A stretch of DNA of 64,000 nt, from NCBI RefSeq assembly GCF_019884725.1, contig NZ_CP082322.1, positions 186,001 through 250,000 of the forward strand. The letters are read 5' to 3'. Positions 1-9,597 of this stretch are shown here, in pieces. The notes beneath the pieces are model-generated. The model did not search any database and was not told where the DNA came from. It saw nothing but the letters and a program-made list of their open reading frames with translations. Made by a program: the position numbers and the translations under genes. The first letter of the stretch is position 1. Every line of letters begins with the position of its first letter. Source of the DNA: Leucobacter tenebrionis. GTDB taxonomy: Bacteria > Actinomycetota > Actinomycetes > Actinomycetales > Microbacteriaceae.

Positions 1-3000
1 CGTGCTCGGGCGAGGCGTTCAGCGCGAGCACGATGCGGTCGCTCACCTCGAGGCCCGCGTTCTTGCGCGCCTCCTGCACGGCGCGGATCGCGTCGCGCGC
101 CACGCCCTCCGCCTCGAGCTCGGGCGTCGTCTCGGTGGAGAGCAGCACGAAGCCGCCGCCGGGGATCAGCGCGAGCGCCGGGCCGCCGCCGGCACCGCTC
201 GCGCCGCCGTCCCCCGCACTGAGCGTCAGCTCGTATTCGTGCGGCTCGAGCGCGATCCCGCCGGCGAAGATCACGCCGTCCTGCTCCGACCAGTCGCCCG
301 ACTTCGCGGCCTTGATCGCCTGCTGCACCTGCTTGCCGAGGCGGGGGCCCGCGGCGCGCGCGTTCACCGCGAGGGTCTGCACGATGCCGTGCTCCTCGGC
401 GCTCGTCTCGGTCTGCTGCACGAGCCGCACGGCCTTGACGTTGAGCTCCTCGCGCAGGATGCCGGCGAACGGCCGCAGCGCCTCCGGCCTCGCGGTGACG
501 ACGGTGAGCTCGGCGAGCGGCAGGCGCACCCGCAGACGGCGCGCCTTGCGCAGCGCGAGGGCCTGCGAGGTGATCTGGCGCACCTCGTCCATCGCGGCGA
601 CGAGCTCGTCGACGGCCGGGTCCGAGGGGTCGGGGAACGCGTCGGCGGAGGGCCAGTCCTCGAGGTGCACGGAGCGGCCTCCGGTGAGGCCGCGCCACAG
701 CTCCTCGGTCACGAGCGGCGCCATAGGCGCGGCGACGCGCGCAACGGTCTCGAGCACGGTGTAGAGCGTGTCGAAGGCCTGTCGGTTGCCCGGCTTGCCG
801 TTCTCCCCGGTCGTGCCCTCCCAGAAACGGTCGCGCGAGCGCCGCACGTACCAGTTGGTGAGCACCTCCGCGTACGAGCGCAGGGTCTCAGCGGCCGAGG
901 TCGTGTCGAGAGCGTCGAGATGCGCTTCGACGTCGCGCACCAGCCGACCGGTCTTGGCGAGGATGTAGCGGTCGAGCGGGTCCGTCGAGTCGGTGCGCCA
1001 CTGCCCCATCACGCCGTCGGCGTTGGCGTAGAGGCTGAAGAAGTACCAGGTGCTCCACAGCGGGAGGATGAACTGGCGCACGCCCTCACGGATGCCCTCC
1101 TCGGTGACGATGAGGTTGCCGCCCCGCACGACCGGCGAGGCCATGAGGAACCAGCGCATCGCGTCCGATCCGTCGCGGTCGAAGACCTCGTTCACGTCGG
1201 GGTAGTTGCGCAGGCTCTTCGACATCTTGTTGCCGTCGCTGCCGAGCACGATGCCGTGGCTCACCACGTTCTTGAACGCCGGCCGGTCGAAGAGCGCGGT
1301 GGCGAGCACGTGCTGCACGTAGAACCAGCCGCGCGTCTGCCCGATGTATTCGACGATGAAGTCGGCCGGCTGGTGCGTGTCGAACCACTCCTGGTTCTCG
1401 AACGGATAGTGCACCTGCGCGAACGGCATCGAGGCGGAGTCGAACCACACGTCGAGCACGTCCTCGATGCGGCGCATCGTCGACTTGCCCGTGGGATCGT
1501 CGGGGTTGGGCCTGGTCAGCGAATCGATGTACGGACGGTGGAGGTCGACCTCGCCCGCCGCGTTCCTCGGCAGCTCGCCGAAATCGCGCTCGAGCTCCGC
1601 GACCGAGCCGTAGACGTCGACGCGGGGGTGCTCGGGATCGTCGCTCTTCCACACGGGAATGGGGCTGCCCCAGAAGCGGTTGCGGCTGATCGACCAGTCG
1701 CGAGCCCCCTCGAGCCACTTGCCGAACTGCCCGTGCTTGACGTTCTCGGGTACCCAGGTGATCTGCTCGTTGGTCTCGAGCATGCGCTGCTTGAGCTCGG
1801 TGACCCGCACGAACCAGCTCGAGACGGCCTTGTAGATGAGCGGATTGCGGCAGCGCCAGCAGTGCGGGTACGAGTGCTCGTAGCTGGCCTCGCGCAGCAG
1901 CCGGCCGCGCTCGCGCATGAGACGGATCAGCGGTCGGTTCGCGTCCATCCAGAGCTCGCCCGCGACGTCGGTGACGGCGTTCAGGAAGCGGCCACCGTCG
2001 TCCACGCTCACGATGACGGGGATGCCGGCGGCGCCGGTGATCCGCATGTCGTCCTCGCCGTACGCGGACGCCTGATGCACGATGCCGGTGCCGTCGGCGG
2101 TCGAGACGTAGTCGTCGACCAGGATCTGCCAGGCGTTCTCGGTGCCCCAGACCTCGGCGTCGGCGTAGTAGTCGAACACGCGCTCGTACCGCACCCCGGC
2201 GAGCTCGCTGCCGGTGATCGTGCGGCTCGCGGCCTCTCGAGCGGCATCGGCCGACTCGTAACCGAGATCCTTGGCGTAGCCGCCGAGGAGGTCTGCGGCG
2301 AGCAGGTAGGCCGCCGCCCCGGGCTCCGCTCCGTCGGCCGCGCCGAGCGGACCGGCCGGCACCACCGCGTACTCGATGTCCGGGCCGACCGCGAGGGCGA
2401 GGTTGGTGGGAAGGGTCCAGGGGGTCGTGGTCCAGGCGAGGGCGCGCACGCTCTCGAGACCGAGCTCGGCCGCCCGATCGCCGATCAGCGGGAACGTGAC
2501 GGTGACGGAGGGATCCTGGCGCATCTGGTAGACGTCGTCGTCCATGCGCAGCTCGTGGTTCGACAGGGGCGTCTCGTCGCGCCAGCAGTAGGGCAGGATG
2601 CGCGAGCCCTCGTAGGCGAGGCCCCGGTCGTAGAGCTGCTTGAACGCCCAGATCACGCTCTCCATGTAGCTGAGATTGAGCGTCTTGTAGTCGTTCTCGA
2701 AGTCGACCCAGCGCGCCTGGCGGGTGACGTACTCCTCCCACTCCCGGGTGTACTGCAGCACCGATTCGCGCGCCTTCTCGTTGAACGCGGCGACACCCAT
2801 CTCCTCGATCTGCGCCTTCTCGGTGATGCCGAGCTGCTTCATCGCCTCGAGCTCGGCGGGCAGGCCGTGCGTATCCCAGCCGAAGCGACGCTCGACCTTC
2901 TTGCCCCGCATGGTCTGGAACCGGGGGAAGACGTCCTTCGCGTAGCCCGTGAGCAGGTGACCGTAGTGCGGCAGGCCGTTCGCGAACGGGGGGCCGTCGT

Positions 3001-3196
3001 TGAACACCCACTCCTCTTGGCCGTCCCGGCGACGGATCGACTCCCGGAAGGTGTCGTCGTCCTTCCAGAATGCGAGCACCTGACGCTCGATCTCGGGGAA
3101 CCGGGGCGAAGGGCTCACTCCGAAGGCGCTGGTCTGCTCGCCCGAGGGCGACGAGGGCCCCTGGGGCGTTCCGGTCGACTGCTGGGGGTAGGGCAT
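1..3196 (-). CDS. ileS: Isoleucyl-tRNA synthetase, C-terminus beyond window
   Basis: This class Ia aminoacyl-tRNA synthetase charges tRNA-Ile in the cytoplasm. The reading frame opens at ATG 3196 behind an AGGAG and runs off the left window edge after about 1065 codons, so only the extreme C-terminus is missing. The HIGH-type motif is HYGH at residues 77-80, inside the conserved stretch [15 protein letters not shown], and KMSKS lies at residues 657-661. The N-terminus carries a proline/serine-rich extension of about 30 residues. The gene is preceded by a T-box leader whose specifier reads ATC, which independently supports isoleucine as the amino acid. It is transcribed away from the proVWX operon. 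Confidence 0.97.
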   Translation of the reverse strand, partial: MPYPQQSTGTPQGPSSPSGEQTSAFGVSPSPRFPEIERQVLAFWKDDDTFRESIRRRDGQEEWVFNDGPPFANGLPHYGHLLTGYAKDVFPRFQTMRGKKVERRFGWDTHGLPAELEAMKQLGITEKAQIEEMGVAAFNEKARESVLQYTREWEEYVTRQARWVDFENDYKTLNLSYMESVIWAFKQLYDRGLAYEGSRILPYCWRDETPLSNHELRMDDDVYQMRQDPSVTVTFPLIGDRAAELGLESVRALAWTTTPWTLPTNLALAVGPDIEYAVVPAGPLGAADGAEPGAAAYLLAADLLGGYAKDLGYESADAAREAASRTITGSELAGVRYERVFDYYADAEVWGTENAWQILVDDYVSTADGTGIVHQASAYGEDDMRITGAAGIPVIVSVDDGGRFLNAVTDVAGELWMDANRPLIRLMRERGRLLREASYEHSYPHCWRCRNPLIYKAVSSWFVRVTELKQRMLETNEQITWVPENVKHGQFGKWLEGARDWSISRNRFWGSPIPVWKSDDPEHPRVDVYGSVAELERDFGELPRNAAGEVDLHRPYIDSLTRPNPDDPTGKSTMRRIEDVLDVWFDSASMPFAQVHYPFENQEWFDTHQPADFIVEYIGQTRGWFYVQHVLATALFDRPAFKNVVSHGIVLGSDGNKMSKSLRNYPDVNEVFDRDGSDAMRWFLMASPVVRGGNLIVTEEGIREGVRQFILPLWSTWYFFSLYANADGVMGQWRTDSTDPLDRYILAKTGRLVRDVEAHLDALDTTSAAETLRSYAEVLTNWYVRRSRDRFWEGTTGENGKPGNRQAFDTLYTVLETVARVAAPMAPLVTEELWRGLTGGRSVHLEDWPSADAFPDPSDPAVDELVAAMDEVRQITSQALALRKARRLRVRLPLAELTVVTARPEALRPFAGILREELNVKAVRLVQQTETSAEEHGIVQTLAVNARAAGPRLGKQVQQAIKAAKSGDWSEQDGVIFAGGIALEPHEYELTLSAGDGGASGAGGGPALALIPGGGFVLLSTETTPELEAEGVARDAIRAVQEARKNAGLEVSDRIVLALNASPEH

Positions 3197-3199
3197 TGC

Positions 3200-3488
3200 T
3201 CGCTCCTGGCTTCTCGGTCTGTCTGCCGCCAGTCTGATCGGAACCACGGACATTCGTGGTCACGGGATCGGAACGGCGGTGTGTCAGTGCCGGGACGAGC
3301 CTCGGAATGCTGGATCCCGGAACCCGCGGTACCACCCCGCTTGCCGTGTGCCCACCCTCGACGGGCGAGCACCTGCCTCTCATTCGGCTGTGACGGGCCG
3401 TACCCGTTCGGTTCTAATGAGTGCGAACCCGGGGGCGCGCACCGTTCTTCCGAAGACTCACCGGTGATGGCCGGATCGCAGTCGCTAA
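3200..3488 (-). promoter_or_regulatory. T-box riboswitch leader of ileS
   Basis: On the minus strand the ileS leader contains a canonical T-box core, GGGGTGGTACCGCG, at 3338-3325. Its TGGT bulge can pair with an ACCA tRNA end, as expected for a tRNA-Ile with discriminator A. About 130 nt upstream is the short Stem I region, with an ATC specifier at 3468-3466 followed by CTTCGGAAGAAC at 3455-3444. This layout is known from actinobacterial ileS leaders, which regulate translation by sequestering the ribosome binding site when tRNA-Ile is charged. No U-tract terminator is seen before the start codon. A possible -10 (TAGACT, 3500-3495) lies just upstream. Confidence 0.9.
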
Positions 3489-3540
3489 TGGAAAAGTCTA
3501 CCGCACGCTCTGCCGTGGCGCTTCCTATGTAACGTCCATA

Positions 3541-3882
3541 TAACGATGCGGATGAGCTAAAACCCCTGGTCGGGTCGAAGTAAGGCAGCATTCGGATCGG
3601 TCGGGGCCCGTCGCTCGCCTTGCAACTTGCGCTGCGACGTTGTTAGCGTCGGAGCAGCGTTGAGTGCTCATCAGATGCCGCTCATCGCATCCCCCGGACC
3701 GAAATTCCGCCGAGCTACGGCGGACCGGGGTGGATGCGGTGGCAGGTGGCCGATCCGCATTTCCGCAATACGAAAACCGGCCTGTCGGGAGGCCCGGATT
3801 CAGTGCTGCCGCATCCGCGGGGCCGGACCGGGCGGCTTCGGAGTACCAGCCGAACGCCTCCGCGACTCGAGGAGTTGAACAA
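3541..3882. promoter_or_regulatory. Divergent intergenic region between ileS and proV
   Basis: This is about 340 bases with no convincing gene, separating the leftward ileS leader from the rightward proVWX operon. On the plus strand TTGCAA (3620-3625) and TTAGCG (3643-3648) are spaced by 17 bp and could form a sigma-70 type promoter for proV, leaving a leader of about 230 nt. I see no terminator or known riboswitch in that leader. The promoter call is by motif only. Confidence 0.4.
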
Positions 3883-5235
3883 GTGAACCCCACAATCGAA
3901 CAATCCCCCTCACCGAACGGCGAGGCGGGATACGCCATCGAGGTGAAGCACGCCTACAAGGTCTTCGGACGTAAGGAGAAGGAAGCGGTGCGGCGCCTCA
4001 AGGAGGGAGCGGCTCGTGACGAGCTCCGCGCCCTCGGCACGGCCGCCGTGATCGACGCCGACTTCGCGGTGCGCCCGGGCGAGATCTTCGTCGTCATGGG
4101 TCTCTCCGGTTCGGGCAAGTCGACGCTCATCCGCATGCTCAACGGCCTGAACCCGACCTCCGACGGCTCGATCACCGTCTTCGGCAGCGAGGTCGTCGGT
4201 CGCAGCGCGGCCGAGCTGCGAGAGCTGCGCCGCGACCGCATGTCGATGGTCTTCCAGCACTTCGCGCTGCTCCCCCACCGCACCGTGCTCGATAACGTCG
4301 CGTACGGACTCGAGCTGCAGGGCGTCGCAGCGCCGGAGCGCCGCGAACGTGCCAAGTCGTGGCTGGATCGCGTCGGTCTCTCCGGCTGGGAGGACCATTT
4401 CCCGGGCGAGCTCTCGGGAGGCATGCAGCAGCGCGTGGGCATCGCCCGCGCGTTTGCCGCCGACACCGACGTGCTGCTCATGGACGAGGCCTTCTCTGCG
4501 CTCGATCCGCTCATCCGTCGTGAGATGCAGGAGCAGCTCATCGAACTGCAGCAGGAGCTCAACAAAACGATCGTGTTCATCACGCACGACCTCAATGAGG
4601 CGATGTTCCTGGGCGATCGCATCGCCGTCATGCGCGACGGACGGATCGTGCAGGTCGGTACGCCGAACGACATCCTCACGGATCCGGCGAACGACTACGT
4701 GGCGCAGTTCGTGCAGGACGTGGATCGCGCACGTGTGCTCACGGCCGGCGACGTCATGGAACCGCCGCACGCCGTGGTCTTCGCCTCGGCGGGGCCGCGC
4801 ACCGCGCTCCGCACCATGCGGGATCTCCAGACCTCGGCCTGCTTCGTGACGACCGCCGGGCGCAAGCTCCTGGGCGTCGTGCGCGATAAGGACGTGCTGC
4901 GGCAGGTGCGCGAGGGCGGCACCGACCTCACCGAGCGCCTGCGGCCCACGCCGTCCATCGTCAAGAAGGACCAGCTCATCGCCGATCTCTTCGAGCTCGC
5001 GGTCGAGAGTCCGCTCCCCGTGGCCGTGACGGACGACGAGGATCGCCTCATCGGCGTCGTGCCCCGCGTGACCCTGCTGGCGGCACTCGCGGATATCCCC
5101 GCCACCACCACTGAGATCCCCGTCATCGAACCGACGCCGGATGTTCCCGCCGCGATGATCACCGAGACGCTCGCGAAGGGGCCCGTGGGTGATGCCGTCG
5201 GAACCGAGGCCGTCGAGAACGAGGAGGTGCGCTGA
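3883..5235 (+). CDS. proV: Glycine betaine/proline ABC transporter ATP-binding protein
   Basis: This 450-aa cytoplasmic ATPase energises osmoprotectant (glycine betaine/proline) uptake. The start is GTG 3883, chosen because GGAG sits 8 nt upstream; longer in-frame starts lack this and have non-conserved N-termini. Walker A is GLSGSGKST (residues 73-81), the Q-loop lies near residue 125, the ABC signature LSGGMQQ is at 177-183 and Walker B is VLLMDE at 197-202. A C-terminal region (about 275-400) resembles the tandem CBS domains that sense ionic strength in OpuA/ProV proteins, followed by an acidic tail. The stop overlaps the start of the permease gene (TGATG), so the two are translationally coupled. 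Confidence 0.95.
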   Translation: MNPTIEQSPSPNGEAGYAIEVKHAYKVFGRKEKEAVRRLKEGAARDELRALGTAAVIDADFAVRPGEIFVVMGLSGSGKSTLIRMLNGLNPTSDGSITVFGSEVVGRSAAELRELRRDRMSMVFQHFALLPHRTVLDNVAYGLELQGVAAPERRERAKSWLDRVGLSGWEDHFPGELSGGMQQRVGIARAFAADTDVLLMDEAFSALDPLIRREMQEQLIELQQELNKTIVFITHDLNEAMFLGDRIAVMRDGRIVQVGTPNDILTDPANDYVAQFVQDVDRARVLTAGDVMEPPHAVVFASAGPRTALRTMRDLQTSACFVTTAGRKLLGVVRDKDVLRQVREGGTDLTERLRPTPSIVKKDQLIADLFELAVESPLPVAVTDDEDRLIGVVPRVTLLAALADIPATTTEIPVIEPTPDVPAAMITETLAKGPVGDAVGTEAVENEEVR

Positions 5236-6206
5236 TGGAAGGCTTCCACTTCCCGATCGGTCGCTGGGCCGCCGACGCCCTCGACAGGTTCAAGGCGAGC
5301 TTCGACTGGCTGCTCGACATCGTGACGATCGTCGTGCGATGGCTGGTCGAGGGGCTCGGCGACGTACTCCTGGCCGTGCCGTTCCCCGCGCTGATCCTGA
5401 TCTTCGCCCTGCTCGCGTGGCTGGTGCGCTCGTGGCAGTTCGCCATCGGCACCGTCGTCACCATGCTGCTGATCGTCAGCGTGGGCCAGTGGGAGAACGC
5501 GATGCTGACGCTGGCGCTCGTGCTGATCGCCGCGCTGATCGCGGTGGTGATCGCGGTGCCGCTCGGCATCCTCGCCGCGCGCAACGACACCTTCAGCGCG
5601 ATCCTGCGGCCCGTGCTCGACTTCATGCAGACGATGCCCGCCTTCGTCTATCTGATCCCCGCGGTGATCTTCTTCAGCGTGGGCTTCGTGCCCGGCGTCT
5701 TCGCCACTGTGCTGTTCTCGCTGCCGCCCGGGGTGCGCTTCACCGAGCTCGGGATCCGCGGAGTCGACTCCGAGACCGTCGAGGCGGGTTACGCGTTCGG
5801 CGCGACGCCCGGCAAGATCCTGCGCGGCATCCAGCTGCCCCTCGCCACGCCGACCATCCTGGCGGGCATCAACCAGGTCATCATGCTCGCGCTGTCGATG
5901 GCGGTCGTGGCAGGCATGGCCGGCGCGAACGGCCTCGGCAAGGAGGTCGTCTCGGCGATCTCGACGCTGGATATCGCGCTGGGCGTCGAGGCGGGCCTCA
6001 GCGTGGTGTTCCTCGCCGTGTTCCTCGACCGGATCACCGCGGCGCTCGGCAACCCCGGAGACTTCAAGTCGTCGCTGCTGGGCGGCCTGCGCAAGCGGCG
6101 CACCCAGCGGGCGCGACGGCAGGGCGGCTCGGGCGACCCGGCCTCGCAGGCCCGGGACGACGCGCAGAAGGCCGGAGCCGCGCTGCGCCCCTCCCCGGGG
6201 ATGTAG
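5235..6206 (+). CDS. proW: Glycine betaine/proline ABC transporter permease
   Basis: This 323-aa integral membrane permease is the partner of ProV. It has an amphipathic N-terminus, then several hydrophobic helices (for example about 45-65, 75-90 and 95-120) and an EAA-type cytoplasmic loop near residues 180-200, around EAGYAFGATPGKILRG, which contacts the ATPase. The basic C-terminal tail is low in complexity. The ATG at 5235 overlaps the proV stop codon and is preceded by GAGGAGG. A gap of 78 nt separates it from the substrate-binding protein gene, with no terminator seen. Confidence 0.94.
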   Translation: MEGFHFPIGRWAADALDRFKASFDWLLDIVTIVVRWLVEGLGDVLLAVPFPALILIFALLAWLVRSWQFAIGTVVTMLLIVSVGQWENAMLTLALVLIAALIAVVIAVPLGILAARNDTFSAILRPVLDFMQTMPAFVYLIPAVIFFSVGFVPGVFATVLFSLPPGVRFTELGIRGVDSETVEAGYAFGATPGKILRGIQLPLATPTILAGINQVIMLALSMAVVAGMAGANGLGKEVVSAISTLDIALGVEAGLSVVFLAVFLDRITAALGNPGDFKSSLLGGLRKRRTQRARRQGGSGDPASQARDDAQKAGAALRPSPGM

Positions 6207-6284
6207 CGCTCGCGTCACGCGGCACCAGACCTGATCGAAGACCGAATCCCACCCGCCACGGCTCCGTGCGCGGGAGAGAAAGGA

Positions 6285-7214
6285 ATGAAGATGATGATGA
6301 AGAAGAAGCTCACCGGACTGCTCGCACTCGGAGCGGTCGCGAGCCTCGCACTCGCCGGCTGCTCGAACGGCGGCGGCGACGCCGAGGGCGCTGGCGAGGG
6401 GAACGCGTCGGGTGCCTCGGGCACCATCAAGCTCGGCTTCCTCCCCAGCTGGACCGATGGTCTCAGCACCGCCTACCTGCTCGAGGACCAGCTCGGCAAG
6501 CTCGGCTACGACGTCGAGCTCGACGAGCAGACCGAGGTCAGCGTGCTCTACGCGGGCCTCGCAGGCGGCGACTTCGACATGTACCCCTCGGCCTGGTCCG
6601 AGGCCACCCACGCCGACTACATGGAGCAGTTCGGCGACAGCATCGAGGACATCGGCACCTACTACGGCGGGGCCGTGCTGACGCTCGCGGTGCCCGACTA
6701 CATGGAGGACGTGAACTCGATCGAGGATCTCGTCGGCCAGGGCGATCGTTTCGGCGGCCAGATCATGGGCATCGAGCCCGGCGCCGGCCTCACCAAGCAG
6801 ACGCAGGAGACCGCGATGCCCGAGTACGGGCTCGACGGCGAGTACGAGCTCGTCACCTCGTCGACCGCGGCCATGCTGGCGTCGCTGCAGGAGGCCACCG
6901 CCAACGAGGAGGACATCGTCGTCACGTCGTGGCGCCCGTTCTGGGCGAACAGCGCCTTCTCGCTGAAGGATCTCGAGGATCCGAAGGGCGCGATGGGCGA
7001 GCCCGAGGGCCTGCACTTCCTCGGCAAGGACGGCTTCAAGGAGGAGTTCCCCGAGGCCGCGGAGTTCATCGCGGGCATCGAGCTGAGCGACGAGGCCTAC
7101 GACTCTCTCGAGGGCCTCGTGACCGGCGACGAGTACGAGGGCGATCCCGAGGGTGCCGTCGACGCGTGGATCGCGGAGAACCCTGACGCGTTCCCCGGCC
7201 TGCTCACCGAGTAA
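6285..7214 (+). CDS. proX: Glycine betaine/proline-binding lipoprotein
   Basis: This 309-aa extracytoplasmic substrate-binding protein of the OpuAC/ProX family captures the osmolyte and delivers it to ProW. A basic signal peptide (MKMMMKKK) leads to the lipobox LAGC with Cys26, so it is lipid-anchored. Aromatic residues in PSWTDG, SAWSEATH and TSWRPFWANSAF are placed to form the aromatic cage that binds quaternary amines in this family. GGGAG is 8 nt before ATG 6285; ATG 6291 is a possible alternative. The gene closes the operon and is followed at once by a strong hairpin. Confidence 0.94.
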   Translation: MKMMMKKKLTGLLALGAVASLALAGCSNGGGDAEGAGEGNASGASGTIKLGFLPSWTDGLSTAYLLEDQLGKLGYDVELDEQTEVSVLYAGLAGGDFDMYPSAWSEATHADYMEQFGDSIEDIGTYYGGAVLTLAVPDYMEDVNSIEDLVGQGDRFGGQIMGIEPGAGLTKQTQETAMPEYGLDGEYELVTSSTAAMLASLQEATANEEDIVVTSWRPFWANSAFSLKDLEDPKGAMGEPEGLHFLGKDGFKEEFPEAAEFIAGIELSDEAYDSLEGLVTGDEYEGDPEGAVDAWIAENPDAFPGLLTE

Positions 7215-7240
7215 CCTCCTCGTCGGGCAATCCCGAGAAT

Positions 7241-7278
7241 CACGCGGGCCCGGTCGCTTCGGCGGCCGGGCCCGCGTG
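7241..7278 (+). terminator. Terminator of proVWX
   Basis: This is a perfect 13-bp stem (7241-7253 with 7266-7278). Inside it a further 3-bp stem closes a TTCG tetraloop. It lies 27 nt after the proX stop. There is no T-tract, which is common in high-GC Actinobacteria. It also separates proX from the convergent gene ending at 7293. Confidence 0.8.
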
Positions 7279-7292
7279 CGTCCCGGGGTCGT

Positions 7293-8225
7293 TCAGAGGC
7301 ATCGACTCTCGATGCGTACCGTGAGCGTGCCGTCGATGGTGTAGCGATCGTTGACCGAGAGGTACCGCAGCGGGCTGTCCTCCTCGTGGCCGGCGAAGCT
7401 CTCCGACCGCATCGTGCCGGTCTCGGGGTAACCGAGCACCCGCCAGGCGTCAAGGATGCGCTGCTTCGTGAGGCCCCCATCGTCGCTCTGAAGCTCGATC
7501 ACCAGCGCGAGCTGTTCGCCTGGGCCGCCCTCGGAAGCGGGTGTGCAGGCGATCCTCGGCAGGGCCGCTGCGGGGTCGTAGGCGGTGCGGTGAGTGGTGT
7601 TTCGATCCACGACGATCAGCGGCTCCTCCGTCTGTTCGACGACGGCCGCGACGAGTGCGCGAGCCTCGCTCTCGGCCTCTGCCCAGGTGAAGGCGGGCGG
7701 CGGGGGCGGATCCCCGAGCGACTCGACGCGAGTGCCGTTCTCGGGCGTCACCAGGCGCACGGGATCGCCGGCCTCGCGCACGCGCTGCGCGGCCTCGGCG
7801 AGCCCGGTCGTTCCGAACAAGTCGACGAGGATGAGCGAGCCCACGAGCAGCGCGCCGTTGAGCGAGCCGAACGAGAGCCAGATACGGTTGCGCCGCCAGG
7901 CCGCGACCGCGGTGATGGCCGCTGCCGCGGCCACGGCGACGGAGCAGGTCACGAGCAGGCCCATGGTGCTCCGGGTGATGGACAGTGTTCGCGCCGTCAT
8001 CGCCTGCAAATCCACCTCGTCTTGGAAGTATGGAGCTGCCGCGGGGTCCGAGAACACCAGCCCCTGCAACGCGAGTAGGGTGCAGAGCACCGCAGTCGAC
8101 AGGGTGAGCACGGACGCGGCGAGAACGTTCAGTATCCTCCAGGCGGTCCGTCGGTGCCGAAATCCTCGGTGGGGGTCTCCGAAGCGCTCCTCAGTCGTAG
8201 GCGCTCGGTCCTCGTCACTCCTCAT
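7293..8225 (-). CDS. Hypothetical three-helix membrane protein
   Basis: I do not recognise the family. The 310-aa product has a basic cytoplasmic N-terminus of about 30 residues and hydrophobic segments near residues 31-58, 90-112 and 120-143. A mostly polar C-terminal part of about 165 residues follows and may be extracytoplasmic. The ATG overlaps the end of the upstream HTH gene by 11 nt, so it is the third member of a tight cassette with the DUF2975 protein and the XRE regulator. It may be a sensor or effector controlled by that regulator; this is inference from the overlap only. Confidence 0.75.
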   Translation of the reverse strand: MRSDEDRAPTTEERFGDPHRGFRHRRTAWRILNVLAASVLTLSTAVLCTLLALQGLVFSDPAAAPYFQDEVDLQAMTARTLSITRSTMGLLVTCSVAVAAAAAITAVAAWRRNRIWLSFGSLNGALLVGSLILVDLFGTTGLAEAAQRVREAGDPVRLVTPENGTRVESLGDPPPPPAFTWAEAESEARALVAAVVEQTEEPLIVVDRNTTHRTAYDPAAALPRIACTPASEGGPGEQLALVIELQSDDGGLTKQRILDAWRVLGYPETGTMRSESFAGHEEDSPLRYLSVNDRYTIDGTLTVRIESRCL

Positions 8226-8427
8226 CGGGTACCCGGCTCAGGATGTCCCCCGGCTGGCAGTCGAGCACACGGCAGATCGCGTCGAGCGTGGTGAAGCGCA
8301 CGGCCTTCGCCCGGCCGTTCTTGAGGATGGACACGTTGGCGGGGGTGATACCGATCGCATCCGCGAGCTCGGCCACTCCCATCTTCTTCTTGGCGAGCTG
8401 CACATCGAGGTCGATGCGGATGGCCAT
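8215..8427 (-). CDS. Small XRE/YozG-type helix-turn-helix regulator
   Basis: This 70-aa protein is little more than a Cro/C1-type helix-turn-helix. The recognition region is around AELADAIGITPANVSILKNGR (about residues 19-39), and the C-terminus VLDCQPGDIL is typical of YozG-like regulators. Its ATG overlaps the stop of the DUF2975 gene (TGATG), an arrangement seen repeatedly in Firmicutes and Actinobacteria. The protein probably represses its own operon; a palindrome at 8946-8960 is the best operator candidate. Confidence 0.88.
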   Translation of the reverse strand: MAIRIDLDVQLAKKKMGVAELADAIGITPANVSILKNGRAKAVRFTTLDAICRVLDCQPGDILSRVPDEE

Positions 8428-8912
8428 CAGACGACCTCCTCGAGTTCGCGTTTCAGGCCCGTCGCCTGCTTGAGCAGCGCACGCATCACGAGCACCACGA
8501 GTGCGAGACCGCTGCCGATGAGCGCGCCGGTGACGCCGACGACGATGACCATCGCGCCGGGAGACTCGCTCTGCTGGAACAACACGATCACGGTTGCGAT
8601 GACGTCGAGCGCGGTGGCCACTGCGATAGAGCCGAGCGCCGCATTCACCCAGCGGAACGCACGCTCGTCGAAGATGCGGTCGGCTGCCGCGAGCGAGACG
8701 AGCCGCCAGGTGCAGGCGAGCAGGAAGAGCGCGCACAGGAGGAAGCCCTCGACGCAGACCCAGAGCAGTACCTGAGAGATGACGGGCGGTTCACCGAGCA
8801 GCCCCTCGCTCTCGAAGAACAGGCTCGGCATGAGCAGCCCGATGAAGATCAGGACGATGAGCGAGAGCAGTACGATCAGCACCTTGACGGTGGTGGTGGT
8901 GAGTCGGTTCAT
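8427..8912 (-). CDS. DUF2975 family membrane protein
   Basis: This 161-aa protein has four predicted hydrophobic helices and matches the DUF2975 architecture: an N-terminal helix VLIVLLSLIVLIFIGLL, and middle helices around VLLWVCVEGFLLCALFLLAC and ALGSIAVATALDVIATVIVLF. Members are nearly always followed by a small XRE regulator, as here; the function is unknown. There is no Shine-Dalgarno before the ATG. A TATGCT hexamer ends 6 nt before it, which would give a leaderless mRNA. Confidence 0.82.
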   Translation of the reverse strand: MNRLTTTTVKVLIVLLSLIVLIFIGLLMPSLFFESEGLLGEPPVISQVLLWVCVEGFLLCALFLLACTWRLVSLAAADRIFDERAFRWVNAALGSIAVATALDVIATVIVLFQQSESPGAMVIVVGVTGALIGSGLALVVLVMRALLKQATGLKRELEEVV

Positions 8913-8945
8913 GCATACAGCATATATTGTTTATCGATATGAAAA

Positions 8946-8960
8946 CATCGTTAAACGATG
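8946..8960. promoter_or_regulatory. Palindromic operator candidate for the DUF2975/XRE cassette
   Basis: CATCGTTAAACGATG is a perfect 7-bp inverted repeat around one central base. It lies 34 bp upstream of the DUF2975 start codon, over the expected -35 position of a leaderless promoter whose -10 would be TATGCT. This is a plausible site for the cassette's own XRE protein. The assignment is inference from position and symmetry. Confidence 0.5.
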
Positions 8961-9096
8961 TCGCTCATGTTGTTCGCCGCGGAAGAGTTACGCGCCGTGG
9001 CCAGTATCCTTCGCCCTGCAGTGCGTAGGATCGGGCATGACGCAGTGTCGCGCACGGTCGATGCCGGGCTGCGCGCACCCGAGCAGAGGAGAACCC

Positions 9097-9570
9097 GTGA
9101 CCGAGCAGTTCCCGTCCCCCGAGATCGTCGACCGCCCCGAGCGGCACCTCGCCGTCGTGCGCGAGACCGTCGCATTCGACGCGATCCCGCAGCTCTACGA
9201 CCGCGCCTACCCGGCCATCTTCGGGGCACTGTCGCGAGCGGGCATCGCTCCCGCCGCGGCCCCTATGGGAGTGATGCACGGTGCGCCGAGCTCCGGGCTC
9301 GACCTCTCGGTCGCCGTACCGGTCGCGCAGCCGTTCGAGCCCGACGGCGAGGTCGGGGCCGAGACCCTGCCCGCGTGTCGGGCGGCCACGCTGCTCGTCA
9401 AGGGCGACTACGCGCGGCTCTCGGCCGCCTACGAGCACCTCTTCGCCTGGATCTCCGATCGGGGCCTCACTCCCACGGGCATCTCGTGGGAGCAGTACCT
9501 GACGGAGCCCGAGCCGGGCGGTGATCCCGCGCTGAACGAGACGCTGATCGGTGTCGACCTGGCGGAGTGA
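9097..9570 (+). CDS. GyrI-like small-molecule-binding domain protein
   Basis: This 157-aa stand-alone effector-binding protein has the SOUL/GyrI fold seen in transcription activators such as BmrR and in GyrI. The segments supporting this are VAFDAIPQLYDRAYPAIFGAL, the conserved PMGVMHG and the C-terminal WEQYLTEP with its acidic residues. The start is GTG 9097, with GAGGAG 6 nt upstream; no DNA-binding domain is fused. The ligand is unknown. The gene converges on the permease gene across a GATC-rich repeat. Confidence 0.78.
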   Translation: MTEQFPSPEIVDRPERHLAVVRETVAFDAIPQLYDRAYPAIFGALSRAGIAPAAAPMGVMHGAPSSGLDLSVAVPVAQPFEPDGEVGAETLPACRAATLLVKGDYARLSAAYEHLFAWISDRGLTPTGISWEQYLTEPEPGGDPALNETLIGVDLAE

Positions 9571-9597
9571 CGGGCTCGCGGCGATGAGGGCGCCTCA

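Noticed and set aside
2..3532. A long plus-strand open frame across the ileS region
   Set aside because: It is antisense to ileS, whose synthetase motifs and T-box leader are unambiguous. Long antisense frames are expected at this GC content.
4695..7016. A 773-codon minus-strand open frame over proVWX
   Set aside because: It is the complement of three well-supported transporter genes and has a composition (very high Arg, His, Gly) typical of antisense frames.
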